64,000 bases of DNA from Phoronis australis (Eukaryota > Phoronida > Phoronidae), in contig NMRA01000012.1 of NCBI GenBank assembly GCA_002633005.1, forward strand, positions 1 to 64,000, written 5' to 3'. The notes beneath the pieces are model-generated. The model was not told the origin of the DNA. It made no database searches and saw only the letters and a program-made list of their open reading frames with translations. The position numbers and the translations under genes were made by a program. Positions 36,501-51,200 of the stretch are shown piece after piece. Within the stretch, counting starts at the first letter, position 1; each line of letters opens with the position of its first letter.

Positions 36501-37835
36501 TCATTCTGACAATAACTGCTGTAGCAAACTATTCCGCTGATCAGCTGGTTTTATGTCTTCAATTGGAGTCTGAAACAACAGAAAACATTTAAGTTAAAAA
36601 ATGTATTCCCAATTGCTCTGCATTCAGTCGGAACTTTGAGCTATAGCGATACTTTATGAGCGACATGAAATAGCAATTTAACTTGACAAATACACCAGGT
36701 AGCGCCAGTGCTCATGAGTGAGCCTAAGAAAGGATTCAGCAGTGCGCTCAATCATCAGTAGCACCAAAACAGTCCCGACTCCTAAAAGATCACTAAAACC
36801 AAAACTTCCATCCTATTTTATGAAATAGATTTCGATTGGACACATAACTGAACTTGATCTGTCTTTGCTGTGGCGGAGTTGTATTAAGGACACCAGCAGA
36901 GTCCAAGAAGTGAACACAAACCATGACACAGCTGATACCATAGGACCAGGATCTAATCTCTGAATTTGGCTCACACACTCGAAACTGCACGATTCGAATA
37001 CAAAATTTTAAGTTCATTGAAGAGTACCATGCAATTGGTTAATCTTGAATTGAGTTTCAAGTATAGAGATTAGAACTCATTCTTAGTGACCCGGTTTTAA
37101 CACCTCACACATCACAATGCTTACCCTGGGTCCAACCTGCACTACGTTGACCGAGGTGGGTATATCCACTTTGGCAGGAACCCTGCCCTTCTTGACCACC
37201 TGGGACTCTTCCTTACCCCTCCCCTGGGGCGACCTCAGTTGAGAGCGGAATAGGTTGCTTGCAGGGGACACCTCCTTTGTATCAGCTATGATGAAAACAG
37301 ACAGAAGTGGCAAATGTTGAGTGGAACTGAAGTACAGCTAATAACAACATCCATTAATTTGACTTTTCACAGTTTTCATTCTTTATCACTCTTCATTAAT
37401 TATCGCAGTTTTTATTATTAGAAAGTAGAAATTCAACCTCCATAAACTCAATTAAACGCTTAGTACATTTCACTTACGAGGAGCATAGTATGAAGAGTTC
37501 GATCCTTGTTCAGACTTAATGCAGTCTAAAAAATTCTTGCACAACAAATGACCATGCCTATGTTATGATGCCCAACCAAAAATCGCTAATGAGGCACTTT
37601 AAGATGCAAATCAGTTATGACCACACCCACAACATAAGTTGATGAAGCTGTTTGCAGTCAATACTTACCATGTGATAGATTGTGCAGCTGCTGATACCTC
37701 ATGCGAGCCTCCTCCCTCTGTTGATGAATGACATCTGTAGACAAAGACGATATTCTATTGGGTGAACTGCTAGGTATATTGTAACCCGATGACTGGGGTT
37801 GTTGCTGCTGCTGCTGATGTTGCTGCTGCTGCTGA

Positions 37836-37870
<35 letters not shown>

Positions 37871-40800
37871 TTGCTGTTGTTGCAGCTCTTGCTCTTTTGT
37901 TAGCTCATCAACTGTAAGGACAGATATTTACCATAAAATAGACCCCTTTAAAATTCTGCGCTTATCCGTGAACATACAACCACGAGTTAAATATAATAGG
38001 AAACATTCGAGGGAGGCAGTCACTCAAAACCCATCAACTAGAATTCAACAAAATAACGCGGGTACTTACTCTGGGCAAGAAGGTCGTCAGGTATTTCAGC
38101 ATCCAGTACTGACATAGCGCTGGTGACAGGTGTGGGCTGAGCCCTGGCACTCACTACTGAGCGCAGCTCATTCTTTACATACTGTGAGGTGGAACCAGCC
38201 GTGCTCATCATGTTGGCACTAGATGAGAGTGACATGCTGTGGAGAAACATAAGTTAGTGAGCAATGTGTGAGCAATGTGTGCTTTTTAACAGTCGACAAG
38301 GAGGAAAGCAACACCAAACAATCCTATTTTGCACGCTTCTCATTAACTCAGCTAGTGCTTATAGATTTTGAGATTAAATCGAAATGCCTACGATGAACAC
38401 TTCGGCACTCATTTTGTTATTTAAAATATGATCCTAATGACAACAACAACTTAGGTTGAAGGTCGACACTTACCAATACTCATCTCTAATTTCCATATAA
38501 CAAAATACAAACAATTCGTGTAAGAATCATTTTCAAATGACAAAGTGCTCAAATCAACCCATTAGGAAGTTAATTATTAAAAGTTTTCACAAAAAACATA
38601 ATCACAATCGACATTACTCAACATTACAAAATGATGCAAATGAATTAATATTTTCATGGAACACACAGAGACTAAGTCCGAAGGAAAGATTATTTCATTG
38701 ACTTTGAACAAAATGAATAGTTGAAAATTTGTTACGCATTACTAGTGGGTCAGCATACAAGACCACTGCATTAGATTAATTCGGTGCTTTGATAGACTGT
38801 AATGAGGACCTAAGTGGCAACATCCGAGACTTACCCATCACTCATTCCATAGAAGTTTATGTCCTGGTCAAAATTGCCACCGGTATTAAAAGAGGACGTA
38901 GGGAGGCTAACTGAAGAGCCGTAAGGCGATGTCCTTGAACTGGGTTGTTGATTAGGTGAGACCATCAGGGGGTCTTGGGCTACACCACCAAATGGGCTCT
39001 GGGGACCCCTAGGGCTGGACCCACGACCTGAAAGTGAAGCAAAGAATGAAATGAGAACATATGCAGAATAAGCTCAATATAGCCTGTAACTTGCTTTATG
39101 CAATTCGTTGATTTGCTAGCAATTCCGCCGAAATGACTGGAAAATGCTAAGAATGTACTACTATAACGTAAGTCCAGATGAGCAATATACTCTATGTTAA
39201 AAAAATAGCAACATCCACAGACCACGGGTAATTACTGTTTCTTACAAGTTAAACTAACAGGAAACTGAACCAGTCCAGTAAAACTGGATTCCCAGGTTAT
39301 CAGTTATTTTTACAACTTGGTTTAACTAAATAAACGCCATGTTTTTCATCTCGACAAAATCCCAGTGCTGGTATGATCACGTTACACATCACCAGGAGGT
39401 CCCATGGGCAGCGCAGCAATGAAAAAGTGGGGGGCTAAAGCCCCCTCAGCCCCCCTGTGGTGCACCGCCTATAGACCTTGTGCGGCGTAGCACTGAAAGA
39501 AGTGGGGGGCTATAGACCCCAACCTCCTATGGTGCGCCGCCAATGGGTCCACTGTATAACATTTCATTTCGATGCATAACATTTTCACATTCTCGAAGTA
39601 AAATTAGTCATCTTTATACAGAATTACAGACTGAAGAGTAAGTACACGAAAATATTTCAAAATCATTCAACAAGGCCATCACTTAGTCTCACCAGCAGTA
39701 CTGATGGCTGGCATTGCAGCCTGTCGCTGCATCATTTGCTGACGTATCTGTTGGCGACGTTGCTGCAGCTGCTGCTGCTGTTGTTGCTGCTGCTGCTGCT
39801 GAATCTGCTGCTGTTTGTTGAACATATGCATACCAGCATCAGACTGGCTGTTGAACATACTGCCCTGTGGCGTCATCATGGTGTGTTGGGGGCGCTGTGG
39901 GGGCATGCTACCCAGGAAAGATGGAGACTGGAATACAGCAAAGAGTCATGTGGTGAACAGGAGTAGAACTTTGTGTTTCCTGGTAAGCACTAAAAACGTT
40001 CATCTCCAGGGGCTATGACCACCAAGTTTTACATGAAACTACAGTAAAAAAGCCCAACACACCAGATTAAATTCGAAAGTGAACATGAAGCTCACCATAG
40101 AATTGCTCAGTTTTCAAGTCCAATCTCAAGTTACTTTTGGAAGTTTTTAACACAATTATGCTATCCTTGGAGCCCAATTCTATTGATTACGGCCCTTAAA
40201 CAAGATACAAGCTGCATTTTTGGAACACTTAAGTGACCATCATATCACGCACACTTAAGTTATTATTATAAGTCAGAACAACAATTGGAATGGTTCAGAT
40301 ACGAGCTTTAGGGGGGTGTTTGCGGTGATTACAGGTTTGCGATTTGCAAGAGCTATGTTCCACTGACCTGGCCTGGCACACTCTGTTGCTGCTGCATCAT
40401 AGCCTGGGTGGGTCTGGCCTGAGGCTGCGGCCACTGCTGTTGTTGGCCAGGGAAGGAGGAGGGATTGGACGGCTGCTTCAGCACACCCATAGATGACTGA
40501 CTACTACTGGTCATGGCACTCTGATTGAACATGCTAGCCGAACGCTGTAAACAAAAAGACCATTTATCAGTTTCATAACCCACTAGCAGTAACAGGGTCG
40601 GTAACGTAATGATTCTGCAGCATCCAAGTTTGGATGGAAAATGGGGGAAATTTTTGCCCAGCTCAACTAGGTTGTACAACTTTTTAGTATGCAATGATTA
40701 CACGGTACAATCAAATATCAAAAAACAATTGGTAAAATCAAAAGCATTTGTAGCAAAGTGGCTATGGCAAAAAAGAAATTTCAGAAATTATATAATAGAA

Positions 40801-42250
40801 GTTACTTTCGTTAAAAATTGAAGTCTTTACCATAGATTGAATGAAGCAAATGCAATTTAACTGATCAACAGCACACCTTAACCCAAAACTGAACAAGATC
40901 AACAAATTATACTATACAGTGCAGAAACACGACTTATAATATATTATAGTAATTAATTCAAAGTTTCAGTAAATGTCAATTCCACTCCAGGATTACAAAA
41001 CTGAAGGTTTTCAAGTCACATGTTCCCATTGTCTTTATCGAAAGAAACCAGGAGAGTCAATCTCTATCACACTTACCGGTATCGTTACATTTGGAACTGT
41101 ACCACTGTTCATGAGATCTGCAAAGCTCTCAGCAAAACTACCATTTCCTTGAAGGGAGGGGTCCATATCCAAGCCACTACCCTGCAAATGCAACAGCAGC
41201 CATGACAAACCCATACATATCTCCACAATTATGCTCCCTGGTCATCATCCAACTATATCTGCAATGCACATGAGTAGTCATGACCAGTCACAACTATAAC
41301 TGCTCTGCATATGAAAAGTCATGACAAGTCACAACTATAACTGCACTGCATATGAAGTCATGACAAGTCACTTTTTCTCAACATATGTTGTCAATCATAT
41401 GTTGACAAAGGACGTTATTACACCCGAAAATTTCAGTTGATCCATTCTTGTTGTTTTATTTACCTATTTACGTGAAACAATAGTATCCTTGGGAGGATCT
41501 GGATCGACTTATTTAGTTTCAGATTTATTTTCTACATTATTTGTCAATCATACAAACGGAGACTTTGGTCAGCTTTCATTGCGCTTTTGTATCGCAATAA
41601 AAATAATACACTCCCAAATTGCACTATATGCAACCAATGCACAAGCAGATGTGAAGAAACTATTTGAATATTGTCAGGGTGAAAACACCTTTCCATTATT
41701 TCTCTTTCCCAACTTGGTCATCCAACAAGTTTAACATCACGACACTAAACATCACTTAACAAATGCTGGTTATTTTTCCTTCTCAATGTTTTGTCTTGTA
41801 AATCTATCATTTGTCCAGAAGATCAACAATAAGCAACTGGACATTCACCAGGCACCAGGACTTGAAATCAAACTCAAAATAACTTTCAACATGTGCTTAC
41901 ACTATGGTTACTTAACATTGCATTCAAGCAGCAAGGAAAATTTCCAGTTTGAGTTTGGAGATTATACCCCAGGGCCATGTGACTCGAATAAAGAAAGAGT
42001 CCCTACTTTATCATTAGAAAAGAGCTAAAGAAAGCAGCCAGGCAGCAAGGGAATGTTGAAGAGATCAAAGTCACATGTGTCCTGAATACTCGTAAGTGAA
42101 TCTCAAGTGCCTTACTATCAGTCTCTACTTCAACTTACCTGTTGCATGAAGCCACCAGCCTGCTGATACTGCTGCTGTAGTAGTGTGCGCTTACGCAGCT
42201 CTGTCAGGCGTTTCTGCTCCATCAGTCTCTGTCTTTGCTGTTGCTGCTGC

Positions 42251-42285
<35 letters not shown>

Positions 42286-45200
42286 CTGCTGCTGCTGCAT
42301 CAGAGACTGGCGGGCGTGGGGCGACATGGAGGGTCCACTACTACCATGGTAACCAGGGAACTGGCTAGATAAACCTGTAACAGACAACAGGAATACTAGT
42401 AGAAATTTGCAATAACACGAGAGACTTTGTCAAAAAATGGTATACAGAAGGCGCTACCCCAAAGCCATAGAGGCAGAAGTTTTCTGCAGACAAGCCCAGG
42501 GCATATGTTCAGAAAATGACATCTTCAAATCCAAAAGTTAAATAATACAGTGGACATCGTTTCAATGGACTTTTTTGCCCAATAATATGCTGTGACAAGA
42601 GTCTGATGTTTGCAATTCAAAAGGTTTCGGAGTTCGTTGCAAGTGAATCTGGGCAAAGTTAAGAAAATGCATTTTTTCAAATCCTCGTTTTAGACGTTTT
42701 GTCAAAAAAATATTCCTTTCATAAGAACTCGGGGTATCTTAGCAGATGGGCTTCCCTGTAGAAAACAGGTATGATTTCTGGATACACAGGTTGCGATTTC
42801 TTTCAACAGAAAAACTAATACAGTGTTTGTAGAGAGTTCTCTATAACGAAAAATGTCAATCAATTATGAAGAATAACAACTTGAATGTTTTCCCCTCGAT
42901 GCACTCTTTGTTCTTTCTTCTCTAGCACTGACAGCTCATGTCACACAGTGAAGTGACAATGATGAATGAAAATATAAAACCTTCAACACTGCACATCACC
43001 ATTGGCCACAACACCATCTACAAGTGCTGTTACTTTTGTTTACTATTTCAAACACACTTGACTAATTTACTGTACCAATGGACTCACCAGGCATGCGTAT
43101 CTGTGCCTGATGTGGTTGCTGCTGTGAGAACTGAGGTGACTGACTGAACCTGGGCTGAGCCTGTGGTGGTGGAGGCTGCAGAGGGGGTCCAGCAGCTGCC
43201 ATGTCCATACTGACAGGTGGTATAATGCTTGTCTGGCGCATGCGTCCCAATGACATGTTATCACTGCTGGCAGTGGTAGTGGCACCAATTGGCATTGAGC
43301 CCAGGCTATCCATGGGCTGAGAATACTGGTTGGTGGCTCGATCAGCCTCACCCATCAGCTGTCGTTGGATGGCGTCGATGGCCATTTGCTCATTGGGATC
43401 TGATGTGTGTGTGTTGCCACCAATGCCCAACAAATTGTCAATCTCAGAGACATCAGACGTCTCAAATACTTGTTGAATTTGTGCCAGCAACTGCGTATCA
43501 TCCAGATTGCTACTAGCAAAGTCCTGACTCGAGTAATCCAGAGCACTGCTATTATTATTGTTGTTGTTGATGTTATTTCCCATCATATTTACCCCACCAA
43601 CACCACCAATATCCATGGGCTGGGGCAACATCTGCTGCATGCTCCCAGGTTGACCTGGATTGGTACCAATCTGTCCTGGCTGTCCGTTGGTATTGCCAGG
43701 AAACGGCGTATTAGGATTTGTACGTGGATTGGCCCTCGGGTTGGCCGTACGGGATGGCTGCTGCAGATCATTTTGCAATGTGTCCGGCAATCCATTTTGG
43801 ACTGGGTTGAAATCAACGACATTTGACGGAGTTGGCAACTTGGGCATCCCCGCAGGGTTCGGACCGCCCCCTATTGGGGCACTCTGCACAGTCATTCGCT
43901 TCTTGGTGAGCAACTCAGCCAGCAAAACGCTGGATTTCTGGTTGCAGCCAGACGAAGTTGTGGGCTCGGTGTCCATGTTCTCTGTACTATCCACAAGGTC
44001 AGTGTTGGACATTTTACGTTTGACGCTGCTACGCATCTCATGCTGCAGTGTCTGCTTCTCCCACAGGTTTGTTAGCAATGAGTCAAGGTCACGGTCTTGC
44101 AGGGGCAAGCTGTTACTGCTGCTGCTGTTGCCACAAGCCGGCGTGGACAACAAATCATTGATGAACGAGTCGTTGGAATTGGAGTACGGATTCTGTGTAC
44201 TGTCTACATGACCCACATTGGTCGTCTGTTCTGATTTAACATGAGACAGCTGTTGCTGGTCTCCCATGTGTTGGCTAGTCACTTCCTGTTGAATACAAAC
44301 CACATATTGAAAGGTGATTGCATCCACATTTCAACTTGCTCTAGTCACTGGTTTAAAACATTCTCAACACAAGTGAAAGCTGTGCAACTTGCTGCACTAG
44401 GAATATTTTTAAAGCTTAACACATTAAGTACTTAGAAGTTCTAATTATCGCTAATTATCTAGAGACTAGAGAAGGACATTCACTTTCAACTACACTGATT
44501 GCGTAACTTGTTTTTCAACAGATCAGTCCTAGCTGCAACATAAGTGTTTACGGCTTGAATAATAAAGAGAAACACTTTGTAAAATGTTTCTCATTATTCG
44601 CCAGAAACTAACATTAAAACACAGAGGCATTCCTCTGGAGATTTCTGTTATATAGCAAATAATCCAACAATTAACATTATGTAAAGCTGCATTTTTGCAC
44701 CAGTCTTAATTTCACGTTCTTGTATGTTACTGTTGCCATCATGAATGAAAGCGTCAATTTCTAGCATGAGTGGTCAGCCAGTTAACTGTGCTGTGAAAGC
44801 AACATTTCCTGGTACACAATCAAGTATCACTGAATCCATTTTACTATCAAAAACAACCATGACAAATAATTGGGTATAAAATTCAACTTAAGTAATCACA
44901 GTCTGAAAATAAAACATTTATCGGCTATCGAGTAATTTGTACTAACTGTTGCTCTGTAACACAAACACAGTAAGGACACACAGTACTAACCAACCTCAAT
45001 ACCATGTTCATGAGGTACATGGCAACATCTTGTAAAAAAACTGATTTTCTTAAACTTTTGCATTTTACAGCAAAAAGAATTCACAAAGGTGACGAGCAGC
45101 ATTCATTGAAATAACTTGTCCCTTTCAGGAGATAGTTGAGGGTGTGAAGAATTTGGGCTGCATTGGAAAAGGCAAGTTGCGCCCTCTATTGCAATAGACA

Positions 45201-48200
45201 CTTACCGCTGACTGGTCTTCCTCTGTTAACAATTTCTGCATGATGTTACACTTGTCTTTCTTTTCCACTTGCTCATTTGTGTCGTTGAGTAGCCGCTACA
45301 AACGACAGTAAATAAAAACATTACAATCCCATGATTGTCAAAAGCTTATTGTTACCTGCAGTCCACACCAAAATTAGTATTCAACTGAAACTCTATGACC
45401 TGGTATGCAAATCAAAGAAAATAACTTAATTCCTTTCTTTCATATCCTTTGTGCAATGGACCCAACCACAAGACCGTGCACATCTGAAGCATCACAAAAG
45501 ACACCAGACCACCTGCACTTGTTTTTTCATATCTGTATAGATAAGTCTGAAACCATAATTGTGTCAAAAAATGTATATGTGGGCCAGTATACCTAATTCC
45601 CCTACCACACTGGTATTAATAACAGACCTTTAGAAGCATATTGTCAGCTTTCTTTGGTTCCGCCTCATTGCCCTTGTTGACCTCTCCAGGTTTAACCCCT
45701 GGATCAGTAAGGTCATCCTCCTCACTGAGCAGTGACTTAAGAACACTGCCACTCTTGCCCTTACTACTGGTGGGTGACATGCTCTCCTTAGTGTTGCTAT
45801 CAGGGTCCACCTGTAACAAGCACCCACACCTAGGTGTAACAACTTCAGAAAGATAACGGTATACAACAGACACAATACATGGTCACCGTCGACATTTTGA
45901 TTTTAATCACATAACTATTAGCATAAGGACTCCATGTCATAGAGAAAACGATAATTAATAAACAAAAAGTACTTAATGATCTACCATATACATGTATTTG
46001 TAACATACCAACACTGACAGACACATGTCCATAACATACTTTCCCTTTCACCCTCCAAGCACACAACATAATTATTTGTATTATTAACTCTGACATAGTT
46101 TTGTAATGCTAACTTAGATATTAAAATTGAAACCTCCACATAAACATTTTAGCATTTGCCATGGCTAAGGACTAATGTTGTTCAGAGTGAATACAAATTC
46201 TTTTAACCATCGTATTTTATATAAAAGTACTATCTGAAAATGCAACAAAGGAAAATATCAGGGTCACTTGCACAGTGCCACTTAGACTATACTTTCAGAG
46301 AGGTACTCAAACTTTACTATTGTCAGAAGTATAACAAGGGTCCTTCCGATAGAAATCCATGCATTCTGGTGAAGTGCTTTCTGCAATCAATCTATTCAAA
46401 TGTCGAAAAAGGTACTTTATGCATTGCCTAGTGAATATCAGGTCCCCCATTACAAAAGAGTTAAAAATGAGGTACACCTGCAATAGCTAACACTTCCCTA
46501 CATTTATTTTCACACAAAAATGTGTTTCCATGCACTTATCACTGAATCCCAACCTAAATATTTGTAAACATGGTTTACATTAACAAAATTCCCTTTTCAT
46601 TATACCTGAGGCTGATCCTGNCCTTCCCCCCCTCCCATACAGATTTTGCTGGAACAGCCCTCACACAAAAATGTGTTTCCATGCACTTATCACTGAATCC
46701 CAACCTAAATATTTGTAAACATGGTTTACATTAACAAAATTCCCTTTTCATTATACCTGAGGCTGATCCTGCCCAGGGCCTGGCTGAGGCGACACTTGGC
46801 TTCTCCTGGAGCTATCTGGCAATTCGGCTGGGTCGTCATCTGCATCGCCAGAGAGCAGACGTCGCAGCTGATTCTGAGGCTTGACTCCATCCTTGGATGC
46901 CTGGCGTATACACATCTGCCTCAGCTTGTCCTGAGGATTGTTGGGAAGGCCGGCCCGCATCTCCATGTTGCGCAGAGCATCCATAGGTGTGGTGGCACCT
47001 GGACTGGCATTGGAACCAGTGAAACCACTATTCGGTGTACGAGACATCCCTGTAACAGCATATGTTCTAGTTTTAAGAGCATATGCTTCAAATGGAACTT
47101 TACAATGATTTTTTGAAGCATTAAAATAGTTTTCATCAAACAATTTCACAAAGACCTAGAAGAACTCGTTGAGCGCAAACTTACATACCGTATTTGCCGT
47201 AATAACCGCCCATGCCTATATAAGCGCCCCCCAGACTTTGCTAAAATAAGCGCCCAGTCCATGAACATGTACGTGCGAAAAATACCTTACCTACAGTCCT
47301 AAAATTCTATAGTAACGTCTTCAATTTATCAATAATATCCGAGAGTCCTGAAAAAAGTCATTGTGTGCAGAATTTGTAGACCACGAGCCTCGCCATTATG
47401 TCGGTATTTAGCCGTGACTATACACTTCAAACTTCCTCCATGCCTCAAAACGAACACAAAAGTTCTGCTGATATTGCGGGGACCAATGGTCTGGCCTTTC
47501 AGAGCAGACGTAGTGTACTTGTCTATGGGATTGCCTTGTAGATATTTCCCGCTTTCAACAGGAATCCAAATTTCTTTGTAGGCCTACACATGAAAACCGT
47601 GAATCAAAGACTAATAAAAAGCTTGGCCAGTGTTAAAAGCACATGGCTACGTACATGAACCTGTCATCAGACATTAGTCAGGAACTATCCATTCATGAAA
47701 CGGGAAGCATAGCATCGGCAAGAAATGAGTATTGGCTCTAATTTCCGACAGTTTCTAATACTATAAAAATGTTTGTGTTATTTTTAAGATGAATTGTTGG
47801 CTTAACCATAATTGGTGTTTTTAAGCCAAATATCCAATAAAATGACCACTGACAGTGAATGCTTACACACCCTTACACCGAAAAATTACTGTCAGATAGT
47901 CACGTACGCCGCATCCAGCCATACGGCGACTAATATGGTCTTACCGTGACAAATGTCGAACGTTTTTAGCACATGAGACCGGCAAGTGCTGAATGAAACA
48001 CACTCTGGTTTAGGCCTACTGCTTGTGCAAATTTCTTTAGATACAATGCACATCTAGCTCGTTAGATTGCGTAGCTCTGGCCAAAAGATGGTATCTGCTC
48101 TGGCAAATGAACTCTGGTGACACGCACGCGCTTGCTTACTCACAGACAACTTCAAAACAAACGTCACGTGAGAACAACATGTGAGTTCGTCCAGACATTT

Positions 48201-51200
48201 TTCTCATGTTGCCGATCATTCATGTAGATGTTACGATGTACTAACACAGATTAGTACTTAAACCTGCCGTGATACGGACTCCATGGGAACTTATAAATCT
48301 TAGGGATGTACTTGGAAAACTTTTGGAGATTTCAGGTAATATGCTCGAGTCGAAACTGTATTTTTATTCAAGTATTCAAGTCTCGACGATTGCGAGGCAG
48401 GCAGTCGGCGAGTTTTCGCCCTGGGATTTCAGCACAATTTTCTGTAAAATGATGGTAATTTAGCAGCAAAATTTGATAGCAATGCACCACGATTTTGTAG
48501 AAAGTCTTTCATAGATCACAGATACATCACAGAGCGTAAATATGATGAATCTTAGCTTCCGATTTCACCCGTTTCAGAGACGGGGGTTTCAATGGCCTGG
48601 GGTTATAATAACAAACTTTTCTAAGCGCCCTGGGCGGTTATTACGGCGAACACGGTAAGGATAACTCCTTATTACGTAAAGCATTACTTGAACAAAATAT
48701 GATGTACACATGCATTGCCATAGTACACAAGCCTAGCATTTCGATTTTGACTACGATTTACATGGTTAAAATAAAACAAGAGTAAGACACAGTAAACAAC
48801 ACATTGCTTATTAACGGAAAGTGGGAATCAATAAAACTGCACAGTGACCACTTCAAATAGTTTCATAAAACAACAAAAGCCAAATAGTGGCCCCTGTGGT
48901 AACAAAAGAGAGCACTTCATGCAACAGAAATGTCCGAGAAAAAAAATGACAAAACACCTACAGAAATAAAAACACATTTTACAATTTCCTTTAAGCAATA
49001 TGCAATAATGATCTTACATAAACACTTTATTCACTAACCTCCAACACCTGATGTGCTACCACTTGGCCTCCTTGCCATTCCATACACTGCTGCCCTCCCT
49101 CCAGAAAATTGGCTAGGGTTTCCATAGCTGGGGCTACGTCCACCAGCAAATCCTGGTGACCTCTGACCTGCGGAGTAGCTTGGACTGCGGGCAGAGTTAG
49201 TATACTGTCCCACTGAGTTCTGCCGGCCGAGATAGCCCGGCGACTGTCCGGCCAAGTGACCCTGACTGTGAGTTATATTCACTGATGGCACAGCATTCCA
49301 GGCTGGATTGTCCCCGTAAAGGTCCCAGCTATTGGTCGACATGCCCATCATGTCATTCAAACTGAGGTCAGAGGTCGAGTTGAGGTCTAGGCTAGAGACA
49401 CTAGACACACTGGATGGGCGACGGCCACGCCCATAGCTAGCCATGCGCTGATATCCTGATGGTGGCATATTTCCAGCATTGGCATTGTTAGATTGAATGA
49501 TTGACTTCATAAGACTTGTCGAGGCCGACCCTTTCAGCTCAACATCAGAATCACATTCTCTGTAAAAGGATACTATCAGTAGTATGCAGTGGTCAAATAG
49601 GCAAGTTTTAATACAAGATTGGGTGCTGATTATTTACTCTTTACAGTGCCTAATAAACCTTTCAGCAACACATCAACTCATTACCAATTGTGCTGATCAG
49701 CGAGTCAACTAGTGAAGCCTACATTTCAATGACCACATCATTTGACTACAGGACGGCGGATTAACCAAATCCTGAATAACAGCGTTTTTCAAAAAATTTC
49801 ATTTTTTTGAAGAAATTTCTATTGGTTTAGAATGTGACACTGGGAGATGAAGTTCTAAAAAGCTTGGCAATCAAACAGTTAATATTAGTGACCTCGATAG
49901 ATACTGAACAATAGCTCAACAATTACTATAAAGCCAAACTTTATTAAGTATAACTTAAGATAAACAGAAAAGTCACAAACTCTCATCTCGTTCATATTCC
50001 AAAGAAGTGATCTAAGCACTAAGTAGGAAGTGGAACTGTCGTGACTGTTGTGTACAGTAACTCTTGTGTACACGTACCACACCGACAGATTGTATTGACC
50101 TTTACCTCACATAATCCCAAGTCATGGAAGCATGACATTTTGTACTACAAAGTCAACTTTCTGCGTAATGTCTGCTGCACACTAAAGCTTACAGAGGTTT
50201 GGTCACCAACTGACAGGGAAGTGTTTAGTAAGTTAGCCAAACTGTCTTTTTCTCAGATTAAGATTAAAGGGAAATGGTTACAGTTTGACATTTCCTCATA
50301 CCACACACTTTAGATATTTCCTTCACTAAAGTTGTATGCAGAGCAAAATGACATACCTGTCTGATAATTGATCAAGCAACATTACATAACACGTAGAGTG
50401 CTTAGTTGGTCACAATAATTTTATTTATGATATAGTTTCACCTGTAAGCATCATGTTCATTATAAACATTCATTGCACTTGCAAACAGACCTTTGCAAGG
50501 AAGATTTTAAAACGAACATTTCCCTATAAGGTTGTAAGACCTTAGAATAATGTCCAAATCTGGCTAACTTCATCATACCAAAGAAATGGCTAAACAGATT
50601 CATACGAAACTTTCAAATACTATGCTCTGAGCACTGTTTTTGCCATTAGAAATACTGTGTTTAATTTGTTCACTTTTGCACGAGAGGCTGTCAAAAGTAG
50701 GACTTTTATGATTATCATAAAAAAATCAGTTGTATAAAACGGAAACAAAAAGATAACTAAGAAATTGGTGCAATCTAGAAATTCTACAAACTTTCTACTT
50801 TACACTTTCACGGAGTTAAAATCTTTAGTTAAGTAAATAGTTGGCTAAATACACAAATTTGTCAGTAAGGTCCAACATAACCTTGACAACACAACGAAAT
50901 GTCAAAAATATGTCAGTTTTGACACTTCACATAAAAAACATGCAGTTTTAACAAAAAATTCAGCTTGGCCAAGTTTGTGTGTGACTGGGCAAGCGCACAT
51001 CTGGCAACTCTCGTCTTGTCTACAGATTAGCAAACACACTCTGACTTGTGCTGAAGCAACTTGCACAAGTTACCCTAACTCCATGAAGAGGGGTAAGTTG
51101 TCACATGTCACGTTTCCTCTGCACAAGTAGCACCCACACTGCTACTAAACATAGTGACAACTCATTTTAGGGTTAACTTGTCCTAGGTTACCTCTAAGTA

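Noticed and set aside
43660-44211. 183-aa plus-strand frame
   Set aside because: It lies entirely opposite the large NCOA coding exon, whose reading frame and motifs are clear.
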